A DNA stretch of 64,000 bases from Pempheris klunzingeri. Its lineage: Eukaryota; Chordata; Actinopteri; Acropomatiformes; Pempheridae. A program made the position numbers and the translations under genes. The DNA lies in NCBI RefSeq assembly GCF_042242105.1, contig NC_092027.1:8955221-9019220 (forward strand), read 5' to 3'. The stretch's first letter is position 1; each line of letters starts with the position of its first letter. A model generated the notes under the pieces. It was given only the letters and a program-made list of their open reading frames with translations. It was not told where the DNA came from and did no database searches. Shown piece after piece: positions 17,994-31,384 of the stretch.

Positions 17994-20900
17994 ATGAGCA
18001 CTCTCTCCGCTGACAGGAAGCCTCTTGTGGATTATGGCGTTCAGATCCGCTTCATCAAGGACCTCCATGACACAGGCGGAGGCTATCATGATAAATCCAG
18101 GGGAAGTAACAGTGCAACTCCTCCTTCCAATAAGTATGGGGTGGCAGTACGGGTTCAGGGAATCTCTGGGCAGCCTTATGTGGTCCTGAAAGATGGCGAG
18201 AAAGGGGACTCTTACGGAGTTCAGCTAAACACTCCCACTCCCAGCTCGGGGCCACCATCACCTTGCAACAGCCTCCCCAAAGTTAATAAAGAGCCAGAAG
18301 AATTAGCAAACCCCTATAACCCTGCCGTAAATACAGCACCCTCCCCTGTTTCTGCACCAGAGGATGAGGATGGGGAGATTTTTGGGAGCCCTCTTAAAAG
18401 ACCCCCAGGGGACGGTCAAGCAGGAACACAAGGGGAGGAGGAGGGTGGAGCTGCCAGAGAAGGGCCAGCAGCAAGGTCTAAAGCCGAATCCCAACCTAAA
18501 GCAACAGCCAGTGAAGCAGAGAAAAACAGAGATAGGACGAACAAGGAGGAGTACAATGAGGCAGGGCTGAAACCTGTCAAATTAAACGGTGTGGGACCCA
18601 AACCGTTTAAGAAAACTGGCCCTGGTTTCACTGGCTCTTTGGGGAGGTACAGTGAGAAAAAACAGAGCAAAGACCCTGAACCTCCAACTTCAACCGATGA
18701 CGAACCCGTCCAAGCGATAGACACCAACTCGCTGGCTCCCATCAACAAGCTCATCAGTAAGTTCAACAGTGGCACACCAGGCAGCGCCCCGCAGGCGAGA
18801 GGCCGCTCCGGAGCGAGGCAGCGGCTCAAGTTTGACGAGCGCAGGAGGTCCCGAAGTCTTGATGCAAGAAAAGATGTTCAGTCTGAGGTGTCCCCTCCCT
18901 CTCCGACCTCTCCAACTCTGAATCCCTACGCTGTTCCTCTGTCAACCTCCTCCGATTCGTTGACGTCATTTGCCCCAGCGAGCAGTAGCCTGGGAAGGAG
19001 CCCTGCATCTGTTTCCAAGGTGACAGCACTTGAGGCCCCCAAGCCGAGCTTTAAGTCACCAGGGAAGTTTGTTGCCAAGGACACCTCTCCAGCTGTGGCG
19101 AAAAAGCCTGTAAGTATCAGCAATTGGGAGGTTATGAGTTGTTTGCAGGAAATAGATTATGTGTTTGTTTTGTGTCTTACTTCACTCGCTCTCTATTTAA
19201 AGGAGATTCCTCCGAGGAGTCGCAACATAGAGGTCATCAATGGGGAGGAAGCTCAAGTCAAGCAAGCAATTTTAAACATCCTTAAAGATGGGTAAATAAA
19301 CCACAAGTACAATACACCGAAAGAGTCATTGTTACTTTGTATGGATGCAAGTGCTTTTCCAATGTAATTCTCTGTCCACTGTTCTCTTATCAGCACCAGT
19401 GAGAGTGAAGAATCTCTCAAAAGAAAGGTCAGCCTTGTCTATGAGACAACCAGCAGTTTGAAGGTATGACAAAACATCAAAGCCTATGAGTTTTTTTCAC
19501 ATACAGTGAATATGATATATTTTAGAGGCATATACACATACACACATTCAGGTTTATTTATGGAAGAGAAATACATCAGCATCAGAAAAAGTGTGTAATT
19601 TTTACAAGTCCGTAACAATATCCATTTACTAGCCTTTTCATAGCTTTCCACCCTCATCTCATTCTCTTCATCAACAAATAGAACTTGCCCTGATGTTAGT
19701 CTACAGACTGGAAACAGCAAAACTGCTAGCCTGACTAGCCTGACTGCTAGACAGGGAAATTAGAGCAGCTCTAAACAGTCTTTCTGCTGAGCTAAGCTAA
19801 CTGGTTGTTGGCTGCAGTTTCATATTTACCATGCAGACATGACAATGGTATTGATGTTCTCATCAAGTCTCTGCTAGACAGCAAATAAGCTAATTTCTTT
19901 TTAACTGTTTCTTTAAAACTGATAAACAAGCTCTAAAAACAGCAGCTGGCTCTTTTAGATTGTAGTCAAATAAGATTGTTTAAAGGATCTGCAAAACTGA
20001 TCTTTTGTGCAAGCCTTGAGACCACAAAGGGTGGAGAGTAGTGGTGTCTTTGTTGGGTGTCTTCTCCTCAACAGAGCAGTTCTTGTTATCAAGCTAACAG
20101 ATGGTTGGCAGCCTGTCCTCTTTTCTGAGGATATGAAGTTTCTATTTCATTCACTTTGTCTCCAAGGGTCCTCTTTTGGCAGGCCAAAAAATGCGAAAAT
20201 TAAGGAGCATGCTGAGTATTTCTTTGTCAATTTCGGTGCCATCTTTGCGCCTTTGTGCTCCTGTGACACCTTATTAAAATAGATTGTGCCATGGTTTTTA
20301 TGAGCACGAGCACACCACTTCCTTTACATTTGCATCCGTTTGCATAAATCTGCATACAGAAGTTATTCCTTTGTGTCCTTAGCTCCTCATATTACACACA
20401 CTTGATTATGTATCCTTGTTATGTACTTGTGACCATGGTGCCTGTGAATTATTTGCCCGTCTCGTCTCTTGGCAACAATGCACCTGCAGAGGGAAGCTGT
20501 TGAGGGCGCCGTGTGTGCTGAGGGCACAGTCATTGAGAGCCATCAATAATTGAGTCGGCCTGGAACCCTGCACCAGTTGGGGGTTGGCTTGCCGGATGGG
20601 ACAGATCCTTCTCAGTGGGGTCTTGTCTTGCTGTACAAAACCTCAGTATTTTTCTAAGCGGTAACCATGATTTAGTGGCCGATTTCTTTTCCAGCAGTCA
20701 TCTCAGGCTCTTCAGAAGCAACGCCAGCCATTGAAACATCCACAGCACCATACTGCAGGATAAAGGGGTTTACACTGTTTGTTTTTTTGTTTTTTTGCCT
20801 GAGGCTAGTTCCTCTCCAGCTCTGCTTCTAAACCAAAACATTGCTTTTGTCTGTATAAAGCCAAAACATAAGATCAGAGCAGGATTGAACGAGTGTGTGC

Positions 20901-22873
20901 TGTGCATAAAGGGCTCATCTGAAGACTGTATTGCGGCATATCTGATACAACCAATGTCCAGATTAATCTGCTGAAAAATGCTTAGCCTTTCATTTCAGGC
21001 AGTTGCAAACTGACTCACAAGTGTAGTGTACAGCAGAGTTCACTTTCCCTCCATGGCCCTAATGGCTGTGGCTCTTTGTAAATGCCTGTGGCATGTTTTG
21101 ATCGGTTTAATGTGGTGTTGCCAGTTAATGTGTGTCAGTGGGAGAGTGATGGAGTTAATGCACCGACACCCTGTTTGTTACCCTGGTTAACTGAGGATCA
21201 GATGCTGGTGTGTTGGGTTACCTCAGTCCAAAACAATGTGTGTGTGTGTAGAGAGAGAGAATGAACACTGATCGCTGTTGTTTGTGCAAAACTACAAAGA
21301 ACCGAGCACAAAGTAACCCTTAAAAATGAAGCTGTGTCTTCTTGCGAAAGAAGGAGGAGATACCGCAGCGAATCCTGGCCAGGTTAGGGGATAAATCAAC
21401 AATGATTTCCAAGGTAGATTTTCACAAAAAACATCCAGTGATCGAGCTTGAAATTATGTAACATGTGTCACTAACAGTGAGTTGAAGCTAAGGATGATAA
21501 GAAAAGTGATTTTACAAACTGCATCTAAAATAAATATTGAATTCACCGGGCAAAAATGCAGCTGTGTTTTGTTCACAAATGCAACAACAAAGCTGCAGCT
21601 CTGCTTCGCTCCTCTGACTAGTTAGTTTCTTCTCCATAGCAATGAGGCTCGTGGGTATTGTCATATTTAATTTTACCATGGCAGTTTCTCAGAAACAAAG
21701 TTGAGATAATTAAAAGTTATCACCATAATGTAAGCCTGTCGGGTGGTTACATTATCTTGGAGAGTCTCATGTTTCTCTGTTATGTGACATTGAGGATATT
21801 GTTAAATTGTTATTATAAATAGGAATAAAGAATGGCAAAAAACACTTCTGGGACCAGCCTCCCCTCCCATCTCGCAACTCTATACTTGGGGCTCGAAGTG
21901 ATAAAATGATTCTGTAATTAATGAGAAAAAATTGCACAACAGAATCATGTTTTTCTTTTCTGCTCCGGTATAATTTTAAGCATCTCATGACCTCTCACAT
22001 TTATCTAGAGATCCCTGAGGTAGACGAAGACCCCATGTTAGGAGTTACTGGAGTAATTGCTATCAAGACCGAATTATTTTAGATCAGGCTTTAATTGAAT
22101 CTCCTTTGCATTATGTAATCACTTCATCCTCTAGTATTTCCGCTAAGACGACTAATGCATCCAGCAGGGCTGGGTAGTCTCTTTTTTGTAGATGATTAAT
22201 ACACATAAGGATACAGCTGATGCAATTCACTCAAAGTGCTTAAAAGGACATTATTCTCAGTTCTGTTATCTTCTCTTAATTATCTTTTTTGTGAGGAGAG
22301 TGAGAAGCTGAAATGTCCCAGAATGGGATTATCTACAAACTGTCCTTCAGGGAACCAGAAGAAAATGAAACAAATCTGTACAAAATGTATATTCCATCAC
22401 TGATAACAGAACTGTGAGGTCCCCTGAGGAGCACAATCGTCCATGATCCTCGCTTTGTCTCTCTCTTCTGCTTCTGTGTGTGCGTCTCTGTAATGAGTGT
22501 GTAGGAGGATAAGAGAGGTTTCATGGGCTGGCTGCACTTGTACCTCCTTTTCAGTGAGAGGAAGCCTTGACGAACAGGCAGAGCGGTGTGGGCGACGTCG
22601 CTCCGCTTCTGCTCCCCTGCAGCCTGTCAGAAAGAGCTGTTAATGTGTCTTTTCTGACGATGTTTGAGCATTCTGGTAGGGCCCGTTCTCCCGAAGAGTT
22701 TTTGACTGGCAGAAACTAGGGCAAGGAATTCAGGCAGGGTTTTTTTTTTTGTCTTTTAAAGTTTCAGATGATACAGAGCGCAAGGTCGACACTGACACTA
22801 TGTTGAGACGTTTCCAGTCCTCCCCTCTGTGTCTTTGGGCTCCTGCTTTGTCCTCTTTCTCTCTCTCACATGC

Positions 22874-22915
<42 letters not shown>

Positions 22916-23049
22916 GCACAGAAGGGAGGATCTGATGGGAGCTTCAGAAAGGGGAACCTTGAGGAGCTTCAGGAGCTACTCAGTCGCTGCAAAAAAGAAC
23001 TGCAGCAGGCCCATGATGAGTAAGGATGTGTGTGTGTCTGTGTGTGAGT

Positions 23050-23084
<35 letters not shown>

Positions 23085-23217
23085 GTTTTGCATGTACAGT
23101 GTGTGCACTTAACAGCCAACAATAAGCCCCCAGTTGTGGCTTTTTTTGTTAAAGGCTCATATCACTGTTGCCTTATTGATGGGCTTGTTAATGAGTTTGG
23201 TGCTGCAATATTGATAG

Positions 23218-23261
<44 letters not shown>

Positions 23262-26200
23262 TGTGTGTGTGTAGACTGGCCGAGGAGCGCATGGCCAGAG
23301 AGGGGGCAGAGTCACGCCTGCGCTTACAGGAAGATCAGCTGGCTGAGCTTCAGGAGGAGCTGAGGAGGGTTTCAGAAAACTCCCCTCACTCAGACTCACT
23401 GCATACGGTACTTACACACATTCACACATACATATAACCTCCCCCTCGCCACACACACACACAATAACACAAAACTTGAACTTTCATCCATCTGTCGTCT
23501 GACCATCCCTGTCCATCTTTCTGCAGGATGTGATGACCCTGCAGGCCGACCTGGCTGAGGCCGCCCTGTTGCGTCAGCGGCAGGAGGACACTCTACGCCA
23601 GAGGGAGCGCGAGCTGACGGCCCTGAGGGGGGCGTTAAAGGAGGAGGTGGAGTGCCATGACAGAGAGATGGAGGATCTGAGGGAGCAGTACAGCCAAGAC
23701 ATGGAGAACCTGAGAAGAACCATGGAGCAGGTCACACAGGTGAGGGACACTATCCTTTGCATTTTGTGCATAGACTTATTTATATGAAACTTTACTGTGT
23801 TGTAGCCTGTAAGTTAAAACTTAATTCTGATGTGTAGATCTGCTGGGGTTTGAACTGTAGCGCAGCGGCGTTCATTAAAAATATAACAAAAAATTGGATT
23901 TTTGAGATGGATTCATCTATAGTTGAGAGTATTTTAGAGTTCAGGCTTATACTTATTTGCAAAAACACTAAGTTTTAAAAAACACTAAGAACAGAGATAA
24001 AAGCAATAAAAACAATGCCGCTGAGACAAAGAAGATCCAACAGACTTTGAAGGCTGTCTCTTCCCAGATCGGACTAATGTTACACAACAAGAATATTGAT
24101 TAGTTAAAGCAAAGGAAATGTAACACTATAAAATGCTCAGGTTGTTTGATGGGAGTTCTGTGGCCTCTGTGCGAGTATTAGCTGCCTCAAAAATGCTTCT
24201 GAATTCTGACTTTTCTCTCACATACGACATGGGCAGTTACTTTTATGTAGGATGAGAGTGTCCCGGTATGTTTTCAACCAGATGAACCAGAGAAAGAGCT
24301 TCTTATCTCAATGGAAGTAACTGGTTCATTAAAGCTAAAAAATGTTGGTTCGGTGACTCTGATGTCACTGAGCGATTCAGTAGACTGAACAGAGAACAAA
24401 GAAGACACTAATGAATACCAGTACAGCAATCACTATGAATACTTCTTAGTGTCTGATCATTTAAATGACTTGTGTTGTTGCAACATCATTATCTGCTCAT
24501 GAACTAATGATAAAACATTCAGAACATTTTTTCTTTTCAGAGGATGTCTTTGTACAGAAGTAGCGGCAGAACAGCGAGGTTGCACCTGTCTGGCACTTTG
24601 TGCATCCTGCATGCGTTATTAAAGCAATATTAAAATGTGCTTTGATGTTGCATCCACCCCATTATACATCCAGACTTTGTCTTGTCACTCTTTTTGATGT
24701 GTCAGTGTGCAGTCAGTGCTCAAACACTGAGTCAGGGTATCATAAGGTCAGGCTAAGCCCATTGTGCAGCGGCAGAAAAGAGAATTTTGCTACGTGTGAT
24801 TACAATGTAAAACTTTTCCAGTTGAATTTGAGTTTCTGGATTATTTTTGGAGCGCTGCACTGTAGGATGTCGTGCAGAGGAGGTTTTGAAGGATATAAGT
24901 ATGTACAGGAATAGATCATTATGCATTTCGGATTTTGGAAACAGTAGCAGCAGTGTCAGGAAAAATGTAACGTGCAGCCCGAGAGCAGGAAATAAGCAGA
25001 CAGGTTGGCAGCTGCTTTTGATGCATTGATTTATTTGGCAAGAGGGGGATTAAAGTAGTCGGATCGCTGTTTGTGACGACTGTTTTGCGCTCCATTTTGT
25101 CTGATATTTCTTGTGTAGAAGTGTTTTTTAGAGGTTGAAGACACGCTGATGAAGGCAGAAGCTCAAAAATTTCTGTTTGTCTGAACATCTACCTGAAAAA
25201 GAAACTGAACTCAAAGAAAGTGTAATAGATTTGTAGATCTGTAATTGATAGAGGGAGAATGTGGTGCTGCATGCTCGTAATAATTTTTTTTTTTGTGTGT
25301 GCGTTCATGTTTCAGTCCCAGGAGCAGATAGAAGAGGAGAGGGAGAGGGTGAACGCCTCCATGTTGACCCTGGAGGACGAGCTGCAGAGCCGCAGAGATC
25401 AGGGAGAGCAGTGGAAGACACAGCTGGAGGCCACCACACAGGAGTTAGTGTTTATAAGTCATACGTTTGTGTAATTATGCTCTTTATCTCACCACGTGAA
25501 AAAATGATGGCTAATGACCTGGAAAAATATCAATAACTATATTTTTGAGCTGGTTCAGTCGGCGTAAATCACATGATGTCACTAGAAAACAGAAAAATGT
25601 GATAATTTGGCTCTGCAGACATGACACCATTTACTACTGTGTTGTGTGATTTATTATTTTGCTTCTGTAAATTGAATGAATCAGCTGTGAGTGTGGAATA
25701 CGCATAATTTATCTTTTTCGGTATGTAACTTCAAAGGATAAAAAATGCTGTATAACCACAAAGTAACGAATAATGACCATGAATATGTGGGGAAATTAAT
25801 GTTTATTTTGAATATATGTCAGATAGAAGCTTATATTTCTGCGCTCACATGCAGAACTAAACCGATTATGGAGCCATACTATTACTTTGGATCCATAAAA
25901 AGACAAACACACGAGCAAAAAGGCTACCTTATCTCTTGAAGCAGGCTTGTATTCACAGCTAAGTCTTTACTGCTTTGAACCGGCAGTTGTAACATAGTCC
26001 ATCAAACATTTCACATTTTCATAATCAAGAGAATTAGTTCAAAGAAAAGTGCTGCCTGAAAACTTTAGTTCTGTAAAACTATAGTCTACGTGGATATAAT
26101 GAAGATGACGTTTTTTGGCACAGTCCTGCAATATTTCATTTCTCTTGAGTTATTTTTAATGCATGCACTCTTTCACTTGATTCTTCACTTGGCAGGAGCA

Positions 26201-29200
26201 GGAGGCACGTCAGCAGTCGAATGTGAGAGGGAAAAATCTATCTCACTGTGTTTGGTTTGAGTAGCTTTAGCCTAGTTTCCAATCAGCAAATCTGAACTTG
26301 AGACATGTTCCCTGAAATTCACTTGAAAGGATCATGTATTAGAATGAATTTTGCATCTACTTTGATTACACTAACAGTAATGCAGCTATAATGAATCCAA
26401 TCATTTCAATCCCTCCCTCAAATGATTCAGTGGTCAGAAATGTACTTTATTGATTTTGTCTGAATGCTGTTATATTTATCATTCTTTTTTCCAATCATTC
26501 AATCTAAACAACCAATTTCCTAATAAAAAACTTAATTGGATTTGAATAAATCAGCAAGTGATGCATACAATCCTACAATGTCCTTAAGCAAAAGACCGAT
26601 TGTGGATGTGGTGATGATTATATGGTTTAGTGCAGTAGTTTTACTCTGTTGTGCTTTGTTTGTTGTTTGTCATTGCTGTGTTTGGTGTGTGCACATACAT
26701 GCTTAAGGCCTTTTAGTGTGTGTGTGTGTGTGTGTGTAGTTTATAGAGCCACTGTTACCACCATGTGTTCTTTAAAATCTGCTCTCTTTCCGCAGGCTGC
26801 TGAAATCCCGTTTGGAGAAGGAGGAATTTGAGGCCGAGCTGAAGGATCTTCAGGACTCACTGCTCGCCATGAAAAAACAAATGCCTGCGCCTGACACTAA
26901 CCGTTGTTCAGCGGAGGTAATTCGCTTGTCAGTCACGACGCAGAACACAGATTATGCTTGCTGTGTGGGTGAAATGCAGGGGCTCATTTTTTTTCAGAAC
27001 AGTTGTCAGAACAGTTGGGTTTTTCTGTGGTTGAAGCCTCTATAATGTCATTCATTGTTCCTGCACATACACACACACACACACACACGTGCACTTGTAT
27101 GCCCCATACTCATATTAACACATTGTTATGCGCCCTGGCACACTCCTCTTACTCACACACACATTATTCATCTCTGATTGCTTATCCCAAGGAGCTGCAG
27201 CGTTGCCATGATGATCTGAAGCAGGCTCTCAGCGATCTGGACAAACAGAAGGGCGAGCTAGACAAGAAGAGCGAGGCACTTCAAGCCCTGGAAAAAGCGA
27301 GTGGAGAGAAAGAGGCCGAGCTTCGGTCGGAGATCAGCAGGTGGAAGGAGCAGTCACAGACGGACAGGGCCGAGTTGGACAAGGCGCTTGAGAAGGCAAA
27401 GGAGGTGAAGCATCATGTGGAGTCTGTAGGAAAGAAGTGTTTTTTTTTTTTTTACAAAAAGCACACTTGAAATGGATTGTATTTTTCAAACTGCACTTTC
27501 CTCTCTTAATCCTCTCCTCTCTTCAGTCATCAGCTGGGTCTTCAGGAAAGACTGTGGTGGACAACAGCAGCAGCCTGGAGCTCCAGGAGGCAAACACTCG
27601 CCTCAGAGAGAGGCTGGCCCGCATGGTACTGCACAAAAAAAAGCACACAGCTGTGCACACAGATGGATGTAAAAATTATCTAAACAGACATACTGTACGA
27701 GAACAAAAGAAATCCCCTCCCACACAGACTCTATTTCCAACCGAGAGACGTGTAGTACATTAGATTCAAAGAAAAACTCAAGCATGTGAGCTCAGAAAAA
27801 TAATCCCTCCAAGATAAATTTGCACGCGATGAGTATTGTGCTCCATGTACATAGGAACAGCAATTTATTTCAACTGTTTTAAGTGCAATAATCTTGTTCC
27901 TTTGGTTGTGAAATTGTAATCTTAGAGCATAGTCATACACAAATCAATGTAGGTTCAAAGCTAAAGAAAATGCCCAATATTTGCCACTCCCCGGTTTTAC
28001 ATGCCAAACAGATACAACAACACACACTGCAAGGGCAAATTATGAAATACAGGAAAAATACAAATGGGTTTGCTATGTGGTAAATATTTTTCTTTTCTGA
28101 ATCTCCAGACGAGGCTTAGATCCAGCATGCCTCGCAGCTCGGAGGCTGAGGAGGCGTTGGAAGCTCTGGAGGATGAGAACCGCTCCCTGAAGACTCAGCT
28201 GGAGGAGGCCAAGAGAGGAACCTCCCGCCTGAGCAAGGAGAGGGACGAGCTGACCCGGCGGCTGGAGGAGAGAGACCTGGAGAGGGAGGCGCTGAGGAGG
28301 GGCAAGAGTGACCTGGAGGAGCAGAAGAGGCTGCTGGACCGAGCCCTGGAAAAGATCAACAAAGAGGTATGTGAGTTCGTTAGGGTTAGAGTCATGTTTA
28401 GGTTTGCCGAGGTGTGGAGATGTTACCATTCACTGCTTTTTCTCTCTTTCTGCCTCCTCCACCATCAGATGGAGGCGATGATGGGAGATTCCCGACAGTC
28501 GGTGGCCGCCCTGCAAATGCAACTTGACGAGTACAGGGAACGCTCGAGGAAAGACCTGCTAGAAGCCCAGCGTAACAGCAAGGACAGGCTGGCTGAGCTG
28601 CAGAGGGCTCAGAGCAACCTGAAGGTCCAGCAGGAAGAGGTGAGGACAAAAGGGTCGAAACATAGGAAGGTTAAGTGACGCTGCATGCATAGGATGAAAC
28701 GCAGAACCTTTTGAAATGATAAAAAAAACATTTGATATTGTTTAAGTATTAAATGAACAATAAACACTAGATCACTCCAAAAATAATAACTAAATGTTAC
28801 TCTTTAAAAGTGTGTTTAACCTTTTTAGCCACATTAGCGGCGTTGCTCTGAGAGTCACAGTTAGTCAGCTGGTCAGTCAGTCGATACTAAAATACCTCAA
28901 CAACTTTAGGGTTGATTGAGCTGACCATCACGTAGCGCCATCACCTGGTCAAAATTTAGTTTATGTCATGTATTGTGTATTGTGTCATGTATTTAAATGC
29001 ATGTGTATAAATAAGTGTAAATATGTATCACTCATTTCGTCTGAGAGTGTGGGGGGGATGAAAATGAAAATGAGCAGACTTGGACTAAACTCCATCTTGT
29101 TTTCAGGTTTCCCGTCTGAAGAAGGACCTGCTGGTGTGCAGCGAGGAGAGAGACAGCGCCCAGTTGGAGAGAGACCTCCTCAACAACCGGCTCAAGCACT

Positions 29201-31384
29201 TAGAGAGCGAACTTGAAACGGAGAAGAGCAGCCACACTGACCGCACCAGGGAGATCAGGGGCCTGGAGGTGAGGCTGCGAGGTCACAGGTCCTGAACCGG
29301 GGGAATCTAAAGTTGGGTGGGAGTAAATTAGGGATGCAGTGATGTGTCAGCAAGTGGAGTTTAAGTGTAAATGGTAAGGGAGTCATGCATGTGAGGTTGA
29401 AGTATCGGGTAGCTCTGAGTACAGGCAGATTGATAAGTTCAAAATGAGTTATGTTACAGAATGTAACGTGAATCTGTGTGTATTTATCTGTTTGTCTGCC
29501 TGTTCACAGGATAAAATTAAGACACTGGAGATCGAACTGGATGAAGAGAAGAGCAGCGCAGAGCTTCTGAATGACCGGATCACACGCAGCAGAGATCAGG
29601 TGACACATGAAAAATATTTGAATGCTCGTGCAAATGAGCAGTAGGCATCTGCGTTTATCTGATACCAGGTTTACGCTCATTTCCCTTCATTCCTGTCCCT
29701 CTATCTCACTTTCAGGTGGACCAGCTGCGTTCAGAGCTGATGCAGGAGCGATCGGCGAGACACGACCTGGAAATGGACAAGAGCGCACTTGAGAGACAGG
29801 TACCGTTCATTCATCCAGTGCCTGCACATGCACTTAAATTCACACACACACACACACACAGCTTTTAGGAAAATCAGTAGTTCATTCACCTGACTTTACC
29901 GCGTCACTTCCCAGCTGAAGGAGCTGAAGTCTCGTGTGGCAGACATGGAGGGACAGCCTCGGCCCTCAGCAGGAATCTCCCTGCTGGAAAACAAAATTCA
30001 AGAGTTGGAGGAGAGACTGCGCAGTGAAGAAAGGTATGACTGAACACACCAAAGAAACACTCTCTCTACCTAAACGTGGAGTTTAACTTTTTGTGGTATA
30101 TTCTAGTCAAAGTAACAGTCAATCAGTTTCTTCAGTTCAGTGTTCAGCGCAGAACACACCCACTAAAAAATCAAGATAACTGTGTCACAGTATTGCAGTG
30201 TTGCATTGTATGAATTCTCAATTTCTCCATACAGGGAGAAGGCGAGCATCCAGGCTTCCCAGCGACGAATGGAGAGGAAACTAAAGGACCTAAACGCCAC
30301 GTTAGACCAGGAGAGGAGTCAGCATGTTGAGCAGAGAGATCAGGTAAATATCGAGGTTTGCATACTAATTACCTTTAGTGTTTGCTGGTTAAATGCTGAT
30401 TGTAGCATTTACAATAAGTGCATTCAACCTTATAGGAGCGAGACCTAGATGTCATCCAAAGTTGGGTGTGATACTTGTTTGCCCTACACCTGCTGTTTAA
30501 TCATTAACACAGTTAGCAGTGTTTGATTGCTTCTTTTACAACAGACTAATCTCATCTTCACCTCTCCTGACCCAAACCCAACCTCACTTGGTCACCAGAA
30601 TGCTGCCTGACCTCCCTTTACCTATCATCTTTCTGCTGCCTCAGTCATTTTTTTTTTACGTAGCCATAGCTGCTCCTCTACAAACCCACTCCTATCAAAT
30701 CCCCTGCCTTTAACCCCTTCCTGCTCTGCTTCGTCCCTTCTCCTCCCCTCCCCCCCCCCCGGCTCACGTCTTCACCTGTGACCTCCTCTGTTCCCCTCTA
30801 ACCCCCTTCCTCTCCCTCTCCGCCCCCAGCTGTCTCTGCGCGTGAAGGCCTTGAAACGGCAGGTGGACGAGAGCGAGGGGGAGGTGGAGCGCTTGGAGGG
30901 TGTCCGCCGGAAGGTTCTCAGGGACCTGGAGGAGCAGCAGGAGCTCCAGGAGGCACTGCAGGCCAAAGTCACAGCCCTGGAGACCGAACTAAAGTAGGAG
31001 TTCAAGTTATTGTCCCAACTTTATGGAATAATTTTGATTTTAAATGTTGTTCATTCACAACAAATAGGACTTTTACTGTTCCACATACAATATCAAACTT
31101 TCAGTAGTTGACCAAGTGACCACATGTGTGTTCTTTACACTAGGTGGCACTCTGTAGTAACTAGCTGGACGCATGCCTGTGTTCACTCAGCTGCAGTGTT
31201 TGTCAGTAGAAGATCTGAGTCAATGAGTTTCTGTTGCTTGCTTTGCCACAGGCGGAAGTCACAGCAGACACACCGCACGGCTCTGGGCTCGTCCATTTTA
31301 AGCTCTGAGGATGAGGACGGTTTCTATGGCACCAACATCACCTCCATCCTGAACGAGAGCCACCTCCAGACCACCAACTGCTAA
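17994..31384 (+). CDS. cgn: Cingulin, tight-junction coiled-coil protein (19 coding exons)
   Basis: Exons 17994..19109, 19203..19291, 19394..19463, 22922..23019, 23275..23407, 23527..23739, 25316..25443, 26796..26916, 27192..27404, 27527..27625, 28109..28366, 28469..28639, 29107..29268, 29510..29599, 29716..29799, 29915..30033, 30235..30343, 30830..30993, 31252..31384; 1189 residues. Cingulin sits on the cytoplasmic face of tight junctions, binding ZO proteins, actomyosin and RhoGEFs. The globular head begins [13 protein letters not shown] (12-24) and carries [18 protein letters not shown] (48-65), the conserved block with the ZO-1-binding region. A heptad coiled-coil rod follows (about 420-1150; e.g. 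[50 protein letters not shown]), then the acidic tail ending [17 protein letters not shown] 17994 lies 29 bases inside its exon. The rod between exons 3 and 6 is slightly shorter than in human, so one small exon in 19.5-22.9 kb may be missed. CGNL1 is less likely given the tail and neighbour tuft1. Which teleost copy (a/b) is unknown. Confidence 0.93.
19690..19916. mobile_element. Teleost interspersed repeat with TAGC-rich core
   Basis: Contains GAGCTAAGCTAACTGGTTGT, TGGCTGCAGTTTCATATTTA and TGGTATTGATGTTCTCATC, phrases I know from a very common percomorph interspersed repeat. It lies in the cgn intron between exons 3 and 4. The rest of that 3.5-kb intron (to 22921) shows nothing recognisable besides TG runs. 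Confidence 0.5.
22876..22912. repeat. (TG)18 tract just upstream of cgn exon 4
   Basis: Uninterrupted TG/GT repeat ending ten bases before the acceptor of cgn exon 4 (22922). The classical pyrimidine tract is reduced to GTTTTGCACAG. Confidence 0.9.
23027..23085. repeat. Imperfect (TG)n tract just downstream of cgn exon 4
   Basis: Begins seven bases after the donor of exon 4 (23020) and runs about 59 bases with a few interruptions. Confidence 0.9.
23216..23272. repeat. (TG)n tract abutting the 3' splice site of cgn exon 5
   Basis: The repeat runs directly into the acceptor TGTGTGTAG|ACTGG at 23274/23275, leaving no ordinary polypyrimidine tract. Confidence 0.9.
26716..26737. repeat. (TG)11 microsatellite
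   Basis: Short TG run about 60 bases upstream of cgn exon 8. A CA run also lies at about 27067-27088 before exon 9, and another at about 29840-29860 before exon 16. Confidence 0.85.
28806..28960. mobile_element. Teleost interspersed repeat fragment in cgn intron 12
   Basis: Phrases CAGTTAGTCAGCTGGTCAGT, AAAATACCTCAACAACTTTA and TAGCGCCATCACCTGGTCAA match a repeat frequent in percomorph introns. Its class is not certain. Confidence 0.4.

Noticed and set aside
22749..23437. Cys-Val-repeat ORFs
   Set aside because: Produced by TG microsatellites; only the short cgn exons inside are coding.
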